Numbered from the stretch's first letter, positions 44,582 through 54,238 are shown. The stretch: 64,000 bases of DNA from Buttiauxella brennerae ATCC 51605 (GCF_001654925.1 NZ_LXER01000040.1:186001-250000), one strand, 5' to 3'. The notes: generated by a model from the sequence alone, not told the origin. Program-made: numbers and translations.

Positions 44582-45683
44582 GAAATACAATTTAAAACAA
44601 GTCATTAATGCTTCTGGCCGCATGACGGCGCTCGGTGTTTCTACCCCGCGCCCTGAAGTGGTCGAAGCCGTGACCACCGGCATGAATCATTACTTTGAAA
44701 TGAAAGACCTGGTGAACAAAACCGGGGAATACATTGCTAAATTGCTCGAAGTTGAAGGCGCGACGGTTGTCTCTTGTGCATCAGCGGGGATCGCACAATC
44801 CGTGGCGGCTGTACTGGTAAAAGACAACGCCTGGCTGATTGAAAACCTGCACGCCGCACCCCTTGAAAACAACGAGATCGTGCTGCCGAAAGGCCACAAC
44901 GTGAACTTCGGCGCACCGGTTGGCACCATGGTGAATCTCGGTGGCGGCAAAGTGGTTGAAGCGGGTTATGCAAACGAATGTTCAGCTGACCAACTGGCAG
45001 CGGCGATTTCCCCGCGCACCGCCGCCATTTTGTATATCAAATCGCACCACTCGGTACAGAAAAGCATGCTTAGCGTTGAGCAGGCCGTGGTCGTGGCTCG
45101 CAAACATAACCTGCCGCTCATTGTTGATGCTGCCGCGGAAGAAGATTTGCAGTGCTACTACCGTGCGGGTGCGGATCTGGTGATTTACAGCGGCGCGAAA
45201 GCGATTGAAGGGCCAACCAGCGGCCTGGTGATTGGCAAAACGCAGTATGTTGAATGGGTAAAACTGCAAACCGGCGGTATTGGCCGCGCCATGAAAGTCG
45301 GCAAAGAGGGCATTCTCGGCCTGACCTGCGCCATCGAACACTATTTAACGGCCGCCAAAGAAAGCGGTACGCAAATGGTCGAAAAAATGACGCCGTTTAT
45401 CGACAGTCTCAACACCCTTGATGGCGTGAGTGCACGTGTGGTGTGGGACGCCGCAGGCCGTGATATCGCCCGTACAGAAATTAAGTTCGATGAGGTAGTT
45501 ATTGGTATCGGCACTTCGGAATTAGTGAGCGCGCTGAAACAGGGCGAGTACGCGATTTTCTTCCGTGGCTACAAAGCCAATGAAGGGATTATTGAAGCCG
45601 ATGTGCGCAGCGTCAGCCCACAACAGCTAGAGATTATTTATCACTGCATTAACGCACTGGTAAGCAAGGAGAAGCAGGCATGA
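44565..45683 (+). CDS. dgaE: DgaE-type PLP-dependent D-glucosaminate-6-phosphate ammonia lyase
   Basis: 372-residue SelA/cystathionine-type fold enzyme. The Schiff-base lysine is Lys212 (YSGAKAIEGP) and the PLP-ring aspartate Asp188 (IVDAAAEED). The Salmonella DgaE prototype turns D-glucosaminate-6-phosphate into 2-keto-3-deoxygluconate-6-phosphate plus ammonia. Start ATG 44565 has AAGGAAGAAC and lies within the metallohydrolase end. Substrate may differ slightly here, since no dga-type PTS genes are present. Confidence 0.85.
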   Translation: MSSIYEKYNLKQVINASGRMTALGVSTPRPEVVEAVTTGMNHYFEMKDLVNKTGEYIAKLLEVEGATVVSCASAGIAQSVAAVLVKDNAWLIENLHAAPLENNEIVLPKGHNVNFGAPVGTMVNLGGGKVVEAGYANECSADQLAAAISPRTAAILYIKSHHSVQKSMLSVEQAVVVARKHNLPLIVDAAAEEDLQCYYRAGADLVIYSGAKAIEGPTSGLVIGKTQYVEWVKLQTGGIGRAMKVGKEGILGLTCAIEHYLTAAKESGTQMVEKMTPFIDSLNTLDGVSARVVWDAAGRDIARTEIKFDEVVIGIGTSELVSALKQGEYAIFFRGYKANEGIIEADVRSVSPQQLEIIYHCINALVSKEKQA

Positions 45684-46420
45684 AATTGACCCCGAATTTT
45701 TACCGCGACCGTGTGTGCCTGAATGTGCTGGCGGGTTCGAAAGAGAACGCGAAAGAGATTTATGACGCGGCGCAAGGCCATGTGCTGGTCGGCGTGCTTT
45801 CCAAAAACTACCCGGATGTCGCCAGTGCCGTGGCGGATATGCGTGAGTACGCGGCATTGATCGAGAATGCGCTGTCCGTAGGGCTTGGCGCGGGCGACCC
45901 AAATCAGTCGGCGATGGTCAGTGAAATCTCCCGCCAGGTACAACCGCAGCATGTAAACCAGGTGTTCACTGGCGTGGGCGCAAGCCGTGCGTTGCTTGGG
46001 CAAAACGAAAGCGTGGTCAATGGCCTGGTTTCCCCAACGGGAATGGTCGGGATGGTAAAAATTTCCACCGGCCCACTGAGTTCAGCTTCTTCTGACGGCA
46101 TTGTGTCTGTTGATACAGCGATTGCTTTGCTTAAAGATATGGGCGGCAGCTCAATCAAATATTTCCCGATGGGTGGCCTGAAATACCGTGATGAGTTCCG
46201 GGCTGTGGCATTGGCCTGTGCGAAGCACGATTTCTGGCTGGAACCCACCGGTGGGATCGATCTTGAAAACTACGAAGAGATCCTGAAGATCGCTCTGGAC
46301 GCGGGCGTGAGTAAAATTATTCCGCATATTTACAGCTCGATTATTGATAAAGCGAGCGGCAATACGCGCCCGGATGATGTGCGTACGTTGCTGGAAATGA
46401 CGAAGAAGTTGGTCGGCTAA
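45680..46420 (+). CDS. dgaF: DgaF-type 2-dehydro-3-deoxyphosphogluconate aldolase
   Basis: 246-residue TIM-barrel class I aldolase that should split KDGP to pyruvate and glyceraldehyde-3-phosphate. The Schiff-base lysine is probably Lys160 in SIKYFPMGG, similar to the KFFPAE motif of KDPG aldolase. ATGA overlap with dgaE shows coupling. Confidence 0.88.
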   Translation: MKLTPNFYRDRVCLNVLAGSKENAKEIYDAAQGHVLVGVLSKNYPDVASAVADMREYAALIENALSVGLGAGDPNQSAMVSEISRQVQPQHVNQVFTGVGASRALLGQNESVVNGLVSPTGMVGMVKISTGPLSSASSDGIVSVDTAIALLKDMGGSSIKYFPMGGLKYRDEFRAVALACAKHDFWLEPTGGIDLENYEEILKIALDAGVSKIIPHIYSSIIDKASGNTRPDDVRTLLEMTKKLVG

Positions 46421-46425
46421 AATTT

Positions 46426-46512
46426 GCCCTCACCCTAACCCTCTCCCCCAGGGAGAGGGGATTAACCGAGTCTTTTTCTCCCTCCCCTGTGGGAGAGGGC
46501 CGGGGTGAGGGC
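46426..46512. repeat. CCCTCACCCT-type palindromic repeat, copy 3
   Basis: 87-base palindrome GCCCTCACCCTAACCCTCTCC ... GGGAGAGGGCCGGGGTGAGGGC, of which the first 20 bases are typical of the family. Each arm forms its own hairpin. Located between dgaF and the lactonase gene, just before its ribosome site. Confidence 0.85.
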
Positions 46513-46532
46513 ACAAACAACAAGGATCTCAA

Positions 46533-47630
46533 ATGCCTCCAGCACAAAACCAATTCGCCTGGCTTGGCACTTATCACCCCAACGGCGAAGGGCTGTACCG
46601 CTTTCATGTCGATGCAAAAACAGGTGCGCTGAACAACAAAACCTTAGTCAGCGCATTACCGAACGCAGCGCAACTGACAGCCTCGAAAGATGGCAAAACA
46701 CTGTATGTCGCCTGCGAAGTAGACACCGGCATTGTTACCGCATTCCGTGTTGGCGAAAACGGGGACCTGCAAGAACTTAACCAGGTTTCATCGGGTGGTG
46801 CAGGGGCGGTTTATCTGTCACTCACGCCAAACGAACGGCACCTGCTGGTGGCCAATTACACCAGTGGTTCTGTTGCCGTGCTACCGGTGAAAGAGGACGG
46901 TAGCCTCGCTGAAGCCTGCGATGTCAAACAGGATACGGGGCCGGTGGGGGCAGCCAAACCCGAAGCCGCAGTGGAAGGCAGTTTTGCGGTGAGCGGCCAC
47001 AAAGGTCCGCACGCGCATATGATTCGCACCGATCCCAGCGGGAAATATGTGTTTACCACCGATCTTGGGCTCGACAGGATCTACCAGTATCTTTTCGATG
47101 GCACCAACGGAAAACTCACGCCAAACGATCCTCCCTATATTGATGCTTCATCGAAAGGAGCTGGACCACGCCATTTTGTGTTTACCCCGGAAGGTGATGG
47201 TTTATGGCTGATCAACGAAGAGGCGTCTACGCTGACTCACTACCAAATCGATGTAAGCAAAGGAACTTTACGCGAAGGCGAGAGCATTTCATCTTTGCCG
47301 AAAGGGTTTAAGGGCACCAGCTTTGCTGCGGGTCTGGTGCTGAGCCACGACGGAAAACAGTTGTATGTTGCTAACCGTTTGCATAACAGCATTGGGCACT
47401 TTACGGTAACCTCAAAGGGTAAATTAATTCATCAGGATGATGTCTGGACGCGCGGTGATTACCCACGCAACTTAACTCTCGACCATACTGGACAGTATCT
47501 TTACGTCATGAATCAGCGCAGCGACAACATTACTCGCTTTAATGTTGCCCAATCGAGCGGAAGACTGACCTTTGTGGAAGATTACTGTGCGGCTGGAAGC
47601 CCGTCACAGATGATCCTGACACCTGCATAG
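46533..47630 (+). CDS. Lactonase of the YbhE/6-phosphogluconolactonase beta-propeller family
   Basis: 365-residue seven-bladed propeller protein without a signal peptide. Family blocks are QLTASKDGKTLYVACE, HLLVANYTSGSVAVLPV, GPHAHMIRTDPSGKYVFTTDLG and GPRHFVFTPEG. It may open a (phospho)aldonolactone that feeds the deacetylase-lyase-aldolase pathway. AACAAGGATCTC precedes the ATG. Exact substrate uncertain. Confidence 0.85.
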   Translation: MPPAQNQFAWLGTYHPNGEGLYRFHVDAKTGALNNKTLVSALPNAAQLTASKDGKTLYVACEVDTGIVTAFRVGENGDLQELNQVSSGGAGAVYLSLTPNERHLLVANYTSGSVAVLPVKEDGSLAEACDVKQDTGPVGAAKPEAAVEGSFAVSGHKGPHAHMIRTDPSGKYVFTTDLGLDRIYQYLFDGTNGKLTPNDPPYIDASSKGAGPRHFVFTPEGDGLWLINEEASTLTHYQIDVSKGTLREGESISSLPKGFKGTSFAAGLVLSHDGKQLYVANRLHNSIGHFTVTSKGKLIHQDDVWTRGDYPRNLTLDHTGQYLYVMNQRSDNITRFNVAQSSGRLTFVEDYCAAGSPSQMILTPA

Positions 47631-47681
47631 TCGTTGCTGTACCGGGCGCGGGTTGTGCCTGTTTAATGAAAGGAAACGGAA

Positions 47682-49592
47682 GTGAGATTCCCCAACCAAC
47701 GTCTGGCCCAGCTGTTTGAGATGCTACAAAACGAGACGCTGCCCCAGGATGAACTGGCGCGGCGTTTATCTGTTTCTACCCGTACGGTGCGGGCCGATAT
47801 TACCGCCCTGAATGCATTGATGGCCGCACACGGCGCGCAATTTGTTCTGAACCGGGGTGCCGGATATCAGCTCAATATTGCCGATCGGTCGCTCTATCAA
47901 GAACTGGTGCAGCAGCCATCTCGCCAGTTGCGTATTCCGCGCAACTCCCCTGATCGAGTGCATTACCTCGTGGTGCGCTTTCTGACATCGGCATTCTCTT
48001 TAAAACTCGAAGATCTGGCGGAAGAGTGGTTTGTGAGCCGCGGGACATTGCAAAGTGATATGGCCGAAGTGCGCGAATGGCTGGCTCGCTACAATCTGAC
48101 GATCGAAACCCGCCCACGCCACGGCATGAAGTTGTTTGGCAGTGAAATGTCAGTGCGCGCCTGTTTGACCGATTTGCTCTGGAAACTCACTCAGGAAGAC
48201 AGTGAAAACCCACTGCTGACCGAAGAGGCGCTGAACGCCGGTGTGCCAGAGCAGCTGGCGGCAGAACTGCATAACTGTTTCACGCGTTGCCGTATTCGTC
48301 TGACTGATGAAAGTGAGCAGTTTATCCGCTTGTATTGTGCTGTTGCGGTCAGGCGCATCAGTGAGGGTTACCCGCTGCCGGAGTTTAGCGCTGAAAACGT
48401 CGACGAAGCGGTGCGCGAAGCAGCCCGGCAAATCACCGAGATTATTCAGCGACTTGCCGATAAACCGCTGTCTGATGCGGAAGAGCAGTGGTTGCAGGTG
48501 CATATCGCCTCGCGCCAGGTACAAGAAGTGGCGCCGAGCGCCATCAGTGCTGACGATGATGAAGCGCTGGTGAACTATATCCTGAGCTTTATTAATACCA
48601 ACTATAACTACAACTTACTGACCGATAGGCAGTTGCATGCCGATTTGCTTACGCATATCAAAACCATGATCACCCGCGTGCGCTATCAGATAAACATTCC
48701 CAACCCACTGCTTGAAAACATTAAGCAGCATTATCCGATGGCCTACGACATGACGCTTGCGGCGGTGTCGAGCTGGGGCAAATACACACCTTATGTGATT
48801 AGCGAAAACGAAATTGGTTTCCTGGTGCTGCATATTGGCGTCGGTCTGGAGAGGCATTACAACATTGGCTATCAGCGCCATCCGCGTGTGCTGCTGGTTT
48901 GCGATACCGGGAACTCAACGGTACGCATGATTCAGGCGATGCTGTTGCGTAAATATCCGCAGATTGAGGTGACGCAGATCATTTCGCTGCGGGAGTATGA
49001 ACAGCTTGATGAGGTTGAGGAAGATTTTGTTATCTCCACGGCGCGCATTAGCGATAAACAAAAGCCTACCGTTGTGGTTGCCCCGTTCCCGACAGAGTAC
49101 CAGCTCGAACAGCTGGGCAAACTGGTGCTGGTGGATCGCACCCGCCCGTACATGCTGGATAAATTCTTCGATGCCAGCCATTTCCGGGTCATTGATGAGC
49201 CGATGAGCCAGCAGGAGTTGTTCAGCACCCTTTGCCAGCAGCTTGAACGGGAAGGCTATGTGGCGGCCGATTTTTACCCTTCGGTGGTCGAGCGCGAGGC
49301 CATCGTCAGCACCGTATTGGGCGAGGGAATTGCGTTGCCTCACTCGCTGGGGCTGATGGCGAACAAGACCGTGGTCTACACCGTGCTTGCACCACAGGGT
49401 ATTCGTTGGGGTGATGAAACAGCACATGTCATTTTCTTACTGGCAATCAGCAAAAGCGAGTACGAAGAGGCGATGGCGATTTACGATCTGTTTGTCACTT
49501 TCCTGCGCGAAAGGGCGATGCCGCGTTTGCGGGATAGTCAGAGTTTTGAGGAGTTTAAAGCGGTGGCGATGGATTGTTTGAGCCGGTTTTAA
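47682..49592 (+). CDS. BglG/MtlR-type PTS-responsive transcriptional activator
   Basis: 636-residue regulator: N-terminal HTH (LSVSTRTVRADI), a second winged helix (to about 160), PRD1 (about 185-285), PRD2 (about 295-395), an EIIB-like domain with Cys407 (LLVCDTGNS) and an EIIA-like domain with His554 (GIALPHS). PRD histidines seen are His274, His325 and His384; the first PRD1 site is Tyr218/Cys219 instead. GTG 47682 has AAAGGAAACGGA upstream. It presumably controls the operon in response to PTS phosphorylation. Confidence 0.9.
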   Translation: MRFPNQRLAQLFEMLQNETLPQDELARRLSVSTRTVRADITALNALMAAHGAQFVLNRGAGYQLNIADRSLYQELVQQPSRQLRIPRNSPDRVHYLVVRFLTSAFSLKLEDLAEEWFVSRGTLQSDMAEVREWLARYNLTIETRPRHGMKLFGSEMSVRACLTDLLWKLTQEDSENPLLTEEALNAGVPEQLAAELHNCFTRCRIRLTDESEQFIRLYCAVAVRRISEGYPLPEFSAENVDEAVREAARQITEIIQRLADKPLSDAEEQWLQVHIASRQVQEVAPSAISADDDEALVNYILSFINTNYNYNLLTDRQLHADLLTHIKTMITRVRYQINIPNPLLENIKQHYPMAYDMTLAAVSSWGKYTPYVISENEIGFLVLHIGVGLERHYNIGYQRHPRVLLVCDTGNSTVRMIQAMLLRKYPQIEVTQIISLREYEQLDEVEEDFVISTARISDKQKPTVVVAPFPTEYQLEQLGKLVLVDRTRPYMLDKFFDASHFRVIDEPMSQQELFSTLCQQLEREGYVAADFYPSVVEREAIVSTVLGEGIALPHSLGLMANKTVVYTVLAPQGIRWGDETAHVIFLLAISKSEYEEAMAIYDLFVTFLRERAMPRLRDSQSFEEFKAVAMDCLSRF

Positions 49593-49600
49593 CAGTAAAA

Positions 49601-49685
49601 CCACCTTCATCCCAGCCTTCTCCCAGAGGGAGAAGGAGAAAACCGGACAATTCCCTCTCCTGGGGGAGAGGGTTAGGGTGAGGGC
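49601..49685. repeat. CCCTCACCCT-type palindromic repeat, copy 4
   Basis: 85-base palindrome with diverged left arm (CCACCTTCATCCCAGCCTTC) and canonical right arm (GAGAGGGTTAGGGTGAGGGC). It lies between the convergent regulator and dolP ends, a likely transcription or mRNA-end barrier for both. Confidence 0.8.
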
Positions 49686-49697
49686 GTTATACCAGAA

Positions 49698-50273
49698 CTA
49701 CTTCAGAATCGTAAACGCGGTCGTCACATGCTTCACGCCACTGACTCGGCTGGCAATATCAGCCGCAGCTTTCGCTTCTCTGTCGGTCAGCAGACCCAAC
49801 AAGAACACTTCGCCATTCTCAGTCGTCACTTTCACATTTGTCGATTTCACCTGGTCGCTTGCCAGCAACTGCGAACGCACTTTGGTGGTAATCCAGGTAT
49901 CATTTGAAGCCGTTCCCAGTCCAATCGGTGCCATGGTACGGATTTCGTTGTACACCTCGGTGGTACCATCAACGCCAAGTGCAATTTGCTTAGCCTGAGC
50001 TGACAAATTGGCGTTTGGTGACTGGCCTACCAACAGCACTTTGCCCTGATATGCAGTCACGTTAATGCGCGTTTCTTTCTTGATTTGTTCGTCTTTGGCC
50101 AGTGCGCTATTTACGCGCAATTCCAGCGTACCATCGTCAACCTGAGTACCGACGGAGCGTGGGTCTGTCGCCGTTTTCGTGGCAACAGCCGCACTACCAA
50201 CCACAGCGGCAGCAACACAACCTTGTAGCACTAGCGCAGAAATAAGGACTGCGAGTGGCTTAAATGCCTTCAT
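49698..50273 (-). CDS. dolP: Outer-membrane lipoprotein DolP (YraP), two BON domains
   Basis: 191-residue lipoprotein (lipobox LQGC, Cys19) that sits in the outer membrane and supports envelope integrity and the BAM machinery. Two BON domains cover about residues 48-115 and 126-191. It lies nine bases downstream of diaA in the diaA-dolP order of E. coli. Confidence 0.96.
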   Translation of the reverse strand: MKAFKPLAVLISALVLQGCVAAAVVGSAAVATKTATDPRSVGTQVDDGTLELRVNSALAKDEQIKKETRINVTAYQGKVLLVGQSPNANLSAQAKQIALGVDGTTEVYNEIRTMAPIGLGTASNDTWITTKVRSQLLASDQVKSTNVKVTTENGEVFLLGLLTDREAKAAADIASRVSGVKHVTTAFTILK

Positions 50274-50282
50274 CTGTACTCC

Positions 50283-50873
50283 TTAATCGTCCTGGTGAGG
50301 GAATAACGTATTATCAATCAGATCGCATAGGCAGTTTATCGTCAGCATATGCATTTCCTGAATGCGTGCGCTACGGTGAGAAGGGATGCGAATCTCAACA
50401 TCCTGTGGCCCTAATAGCCCGGCCAATTCCCCACCATCATAGCCAGTCAGCGCAACGATAGTCATGTCACGCGTCACAGCGGCTTCTACCGCTTTGACAA
50501 TATCACGACTGTTGCCGCGGGTCGAAATGGCGAGCAAAACATCACCTGTTTGACCTAACGCACGTACTTGTTTGGCATACACTTCTTCGTGTAAACGATC
50601 GTTTGCGATTGCGGTTAAGACCACATTATCAGCATTAAGTGCAATGGCAGGTAAACTCGGTCGCTCAGTTTCAAAGCGGTTGATCATGCTGGCGGCAAAA
50701 TGCTGGGCGTTAGCCGCAGACGTGCCGTTGCCACAGCAAAGAATTTTATTACCGTTAAGCAGCGACTGAACCAGTGTCATTGCTGCACGGGAGATAGCAT
50801 CTGGCAGAGCTTCCGCTGCGGCAATCTGGGTTTGAATACTTTCCGTGAAGCAGACTCTGATTCTTTCGAGCAC
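50283..50873 (-). CDS. diaA: DnaA initiator-associating protein DiaA
   Basis: 196-residue SIS-domain tetramer that binds DnaA and promotes timely replication initiation. Landmarks are [34 protein letters not shown] and [14 protein letters not shown]. The sequence agrees with E. coli DiaA over its length. It is coupled to yraN upstream by a short gap. Confidence 0.96.
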   Translation of the reverse strand: MLERIRVCFTESIQTQIAAAEALPDAISRAAMTLVQSLLNGNKILCCGNGTSAANAQHFAASMINRFETERPSLPAIALNADNVVLTAIANDRLHEEVYAKQVRALGQTGDVLLAISTRGNSRDIVKAVEAAVTRDMTIVALTGYDGGELAGLLGPQDVEIRIPSHRSARIQEMHMLTINCLCDLIDNTLFPHQDD

Positions 50874-50892
50874 GTTAGTTTACCTGGTTACT

Positions 50893-51288
50893 TTAAACAT
50901 CTGCGGTGAACGCGTTGGTTAACCACTCTATTTCATTGCCGGTGAAGGCTAACACATCGAAACGGCAATCCACAGTATCAAAACTTCCTGATGTGCGGGC
51001 TAACCAATACGAAGCAGCATGTAACAATTTCTGTTGCTTGCGCCGGGTAACGCTTGCGGCAGCGCTACCGAAGTGGTTTGAGCGGCGGTATCGCACTTCT
51101 ACGAAGACGATAACCGCGCCGTGTTTCATGATGAGGTCGATTTCTCCACCACGAGAATGCACGTTGGCGGCAATGAAGCGCAGTCCTTTGCGTTCAAGAA
51201 AGTGGCGCGCCTGTGATTCGTAGTGCGCGCCAGCTTGTTGACGGGTCAGGATGCCGGAACGATTTGACCTTGACTGAATTGCAGCCAA
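50893..51288 (-). CDS. yraN: YraN family (UPF0102) endonuclease-fold protein
   Basis: 131-residue protein of the UPF0102 family with a restriction-endonuclease-like core: [23 protein letters not shown] carries the Asp and Glu-x-Lys-like residues (E-V-R here) in split form. Role unproved. Its start overlaps the lpoA end by 43 bases, as in E. coli. Confidence 0.93.
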   Translation of the reverse strand: MAAIQSRSNRSGILTRQQAGAHYESQARHFLERKGLRFIAANVHSRGGEIDLIMKHGAVIVFVEVRYRRSNHFGSAAASVTRRKQQKLLHAASYWLARTSGSFDTVDCRFDVLAFTGNEIEWLTNAFTADV

Positions 51289-53309
51289 TTTAACTTCCTG
51301 TTAATGACACAATCCTGGGTTGCAGAAAGCGTGCCGGTATTGCCATTCACCTGATAGCCAGGGACCTGGCGGATTTGAGAGAAGTGATTTGCCAGTGACC
51401 ACGCGTCCACGCCCATGGCGTAAAGACGTGCCAGTGAGTAATCGTTATTTACGCTACCCAGTGCTTGCTGCATCAGCGATGGGTTGTTGCCGGCAAGCAT
51501 CGGGATTTCACTGAACTGCAAACCTTCCATTTCCAGACGGAAATCCGGGCCATTCACACCCTGCGAACTGCGCGAGCTGGCATACAGTTGTGCAGGGCTG
51601 CGGCTGCCGGTGCGCATCGCTATCATCGGTTTGATCAGCGCCACTTCGTCTGGCGTTGCCACGATATAAGCCGCATCAACGCCGCCGGAGGTGCCTGCGG
51701 TAATTTGTGCGTCGGTCGGTGGTGGTGGAATCGTCAGTCCGCCAATGGTTACGCCTGCCGGCTGAGCCGGAGCTGCGTTAACCGGGGTGCCGCTTAAAGC
51801 GATACCTGAACCGCTGTTAATCCCTTGTTTTAGCTCAGCAGTTGAACCGAACTTCTGCTGTAGTACCGTGCCACCACCGAGTTTCAGCCATTCATCGGCA
51901 AAAGCTTTAGTGACGCGATCGCCAAGGGCACTGCGCGGAACCAGCAATAGCGGAGCACGGTGACCTTGCTGCCAGATATGGCCGGCTGCATCACGCGCTT
52001 CGTCTTCCGGCGACAGGGCGAAATAGCAGATATTGGCGCGGTTCTGCACGTTTTCTGGCTGATTGAGTGCCAGGATATTCAACGGGGAAGTTGTTGTCGC
52101 CAGTTGGTCAACGTTGTTTTTAAGTAGTGGGCCGACCACTATTGTTGCGCCATCTTGCTGTGCCTGAGCGAGTATCTGCGCCAGTGGCTGCGTGGTGGTG
52201 TCGTAGACTTTAACTTCCGCTGATGGATTAGCGGGAGCAGTTGTAGCGGCCGCAGGCTGTGCTTGTGGTGCAGGCGCTGCTGGCGTTGCGGCAGGCTGTT
52301 GCGTTAAATCATCAACCGATGCCGCCGCCGGGCTTGCCACCATATTAGGGTCTGTAGGTTGTGGCAACGCGGCCTGAGTGGTGTCTACAGGCTGCCCGTT
52401 GGCATCCGCAACTTGCGCTGTGGCAGTAGTTTGCGCAACCGGTGCTGAACCCATATTTTTCGCCGCTTCAAAGCCTTGCTGGATAGTGCGGCCAAATACC
52501 GCAGCCTGACCGTTTAAAGGCAGCAACAGCGCGATTTTCTCTGTAGAAGCAGGTTTGTAGTTCTGCATGTTGCTCAGCTGCGCTGGCAACGCTTTCGCAC
52601 CCGGGTTTTGCGGGTAACGCGTTTGCCAGTCTTTAATCCCGGCTTTGAGCATTTCGGGATCGTTGCGGTTGTCGTTCCACACGCGCTGCAGATCCAGCCA
52701 GCCTTGCAGTGTGTTTTCGTCAGCATTAATCACCAGCGAATTCATCTGTTCCGGCGTCATTTGAGACAGAGCCTGCCACGTACCGTCGATATTTTTCTGG
52801 TGTGCAGGGCCAGTCAGCATGGGCTCTTGTGCGATGTACGCACGCAGCAGTTCAAGCGACGGGCGGTTCTGGCTTGCGTCAATGACAGCCTGGTAATAAC
52901 GCGCCTGCTGGTTTTTATTGAGCGAAGAAGGATCGATTTTGCTCAGGCGCGCGCTGGCGTCGGCAAAATCCTTCTGGGCAACCTTCACCTCGGCTGCCAG
53001 CAACGTCTGCTCACGCACCTGTTCTTCATTCATCTCTTTTGGCAGTTGATTGTAGAGATCAACCGCTTGCTGAGTTTTGCCTTCTTTTAACAGCGCATGA
53101 ATGGCGAGTAATTGCCAGGTGGTCTTGCTATCATCGCTACTTTGCTGCATTTGTTGCAGGTAATACGCTGAATCAGCAGTTGCCTCGCCCTGAATATGGG
53201 CAGCGGACTGGTCTGGTGCTTTAGTGGTACAGCCGGCAAAAATTAGCGCGGCCAGCATAACAGGCAGACAACGCCCGGCTTTAGAACGAATAAATTTAGA
53301 CGGTACCAT
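51246..53309 (-). CDS. lpoA: Penicillin-binding protein 1A activator LpoA
   Basis: 687-residue outer-membrane lipoprotein (lipobox FAGC, Cys26) that stimulates PBP1A peptidoglycan synthesis. An N-terminal TPR-like helical domain (about 30-250) and a C-terminal periplasmic-binding-protein-like domain are joined by an Ala/Pro/Gln/Thr-rich insertion (about 290-365), which varies in length between species. First gene of the lpoA-yraN-diaA-dolP unit, divergent from rsmI. Confidence 0.97.
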   Translation of the reverse strand: MVPSKFIRSKAGRCLPVMLAALIFAGCTTKAPDQSAAHIQGEATADSAYYLQQMQQSSDDSKTTWQLLAIHALLKEGKTQQAVDLYNQLPKEMNEEQVREQTLLAAEVKVAQKDFADASARLSKIDPSSLNKNQQARYYQAVIDASQNRPSLELLRAYIAQEPMLTGPAHQKNIDGTWQALSQMTPEQMNSLVINADENTLQGWLDLQRVWNDNRNDPEMLKAGIKDWQTRYPQNPGAKALPAQLSNMQNYKPASTEKIALLLPLNGQAAVFGRTIQQGFEAAKNMGSAPVAQTTATAQVADANGQPVDTTQAALPQPTDPNMVASPAAASVDDLTQQPAATPAAPAPQAQPAAATTAPANPSAEVKVYDTTTQPLAQILAQAQQDGATIVVGPLLKNNVDQLATTTSPLNILALNQPENVQNRANICYFALSPEDEARDAAGHIWQQGHRAPLLLVPRSALGDRVTKAFADEWLKLGGGTVLQQKFGSTAELKQGINSGSGIALSGTPVNAAPAQPAGVTIGGLTIPPPPTDAQITAGTSGGVDAAYIVATPDEVALIKPMIAMRTGSRSPAQLYASSRSSQGVNGPDFRLEMEGLQFSEIPMLAGNNPSLMQQALGSVNNDYSLARLYAMGVDAWSLANHFSQIRQVPGYQVNGNTGTLSATQDCVINRKLNWLQFSQGQIVPAS

Positions 53310-53371
53310 TCTGTATCCAGTGTAATTTTTATCTCAGTGTTCAATATTAAATCGGCAATACGGATGAAACA

Positions 53372-54238
53372 ATGAAACAACTCGAAACGGCGGCTATTTC
53401 TGCCAGCACGCTCTACATCGTTCCGACACCCATCGGTAACCTCGGCGATATCACACAGCGGGCATTAGCCGTGTTGCAAAGCGTTGACCTGATTGCCGCC
53501 GAAGATACTCGCCATACCGGTTTGCTGCTGCAACATTTTGCGATTAATGCGCGGATGTTCGCATTGCATGATCATAATGAGCAACAAAAAGCAGAAACCC
53601 TGCTGGCAAAGCTGCAAGAAGGGCAAAGCATCGCGCTCGTGTCTGATGCAGGAACGCCATTAATTAACGATCCTGGTTACCATCTGGTGCGTGCGTGTCG
53701 CGAAGCGGGTATTCGCGTGGTGCCGCTGCCAGGCCCGTGTGCCGCGATTGCTGCATTAAGTGCTGCCGGTTTGCCTTCTGACCGCTTCTGCTACGAAGGT
53801 TTTCTTCCTGCAAAATCCAAAGGCCGTCGTGATGCACTCAAAGCCATTGAGCAAGAACCACGTACGCTCATCTTCTATGAGTCTACGCATCGCCTGCTCG
53901 ATAGTTTAGACGATATATGCGCTGTGCTCGGTGAATCACGCTATGTAGTGCTGGCGCGCGAGCTGACGAAAACCTGGGAATCGATTCACGGTGCACCGAT
54001 TGGTGAGCTGGCGGCCTGGGTTAAAGAAGACGAAAACCGCCGTAAGGGCGAGATGGTTTTGATTGTCGAAGGCTTCAAAGCGCCTGCGGATGATGCTCTG
54101 CCAGCCGATGCACTGCGCACTCTGGCTCTGCTGCAAACAGAACTGCCACTGAAAAAAGCGGCAGCTCTGGCGGCTGAAATTCACGGCGTGAAGAAAAATG
54201 CGCTGTATAAATATGCCTTAGAAAACAGCGAGAAATAG
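53372..54238 (+). CDS. rsmI: 16S rRNA 2'-O-ribose C1402 methyltransferase RsmI
   Basis: 288-residue SAM-dependent tetrapyrrole-methylase-fold enzyme that methylates C1402 of 16S rRNA together with RsmH. Motifs [39 protein letters not shown] and ARELTKTWE are diagnostic. Divergent from lpoA, as in E. coli. Confidence 0.97.
   Translation: MKQLETAAISASTLYIVPTPIGNLGDITQRALAVLQSVDLIAAEDTRHTGLLLQHFAINARMFALHDHNEQQKAETLLAKLQEGQSIALVSDAGTPLINDPGYHLVRACREAGIRVVPLPGPCAAIAALSAAGLPSDRFCYEGFLPAKSKGRRDALKAIEQEPRTLIFYESTHRLLDSLDDICAVLGESRYVVLARELTKTWESIHGAPIGELAAWVKEDENRRKGEMVLIVEGFKAPADDALPADALRTLALLQTELPLKKAAALAAEIHGVKKNALYKYALENSEK

Noticed and set aside
52239-52460. Possible DNA repeat in lpoA (Ala/Pro/Gln codons)
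   Set aside because: This is the known low-complexity insertion of LpoA, not an independent repeat.
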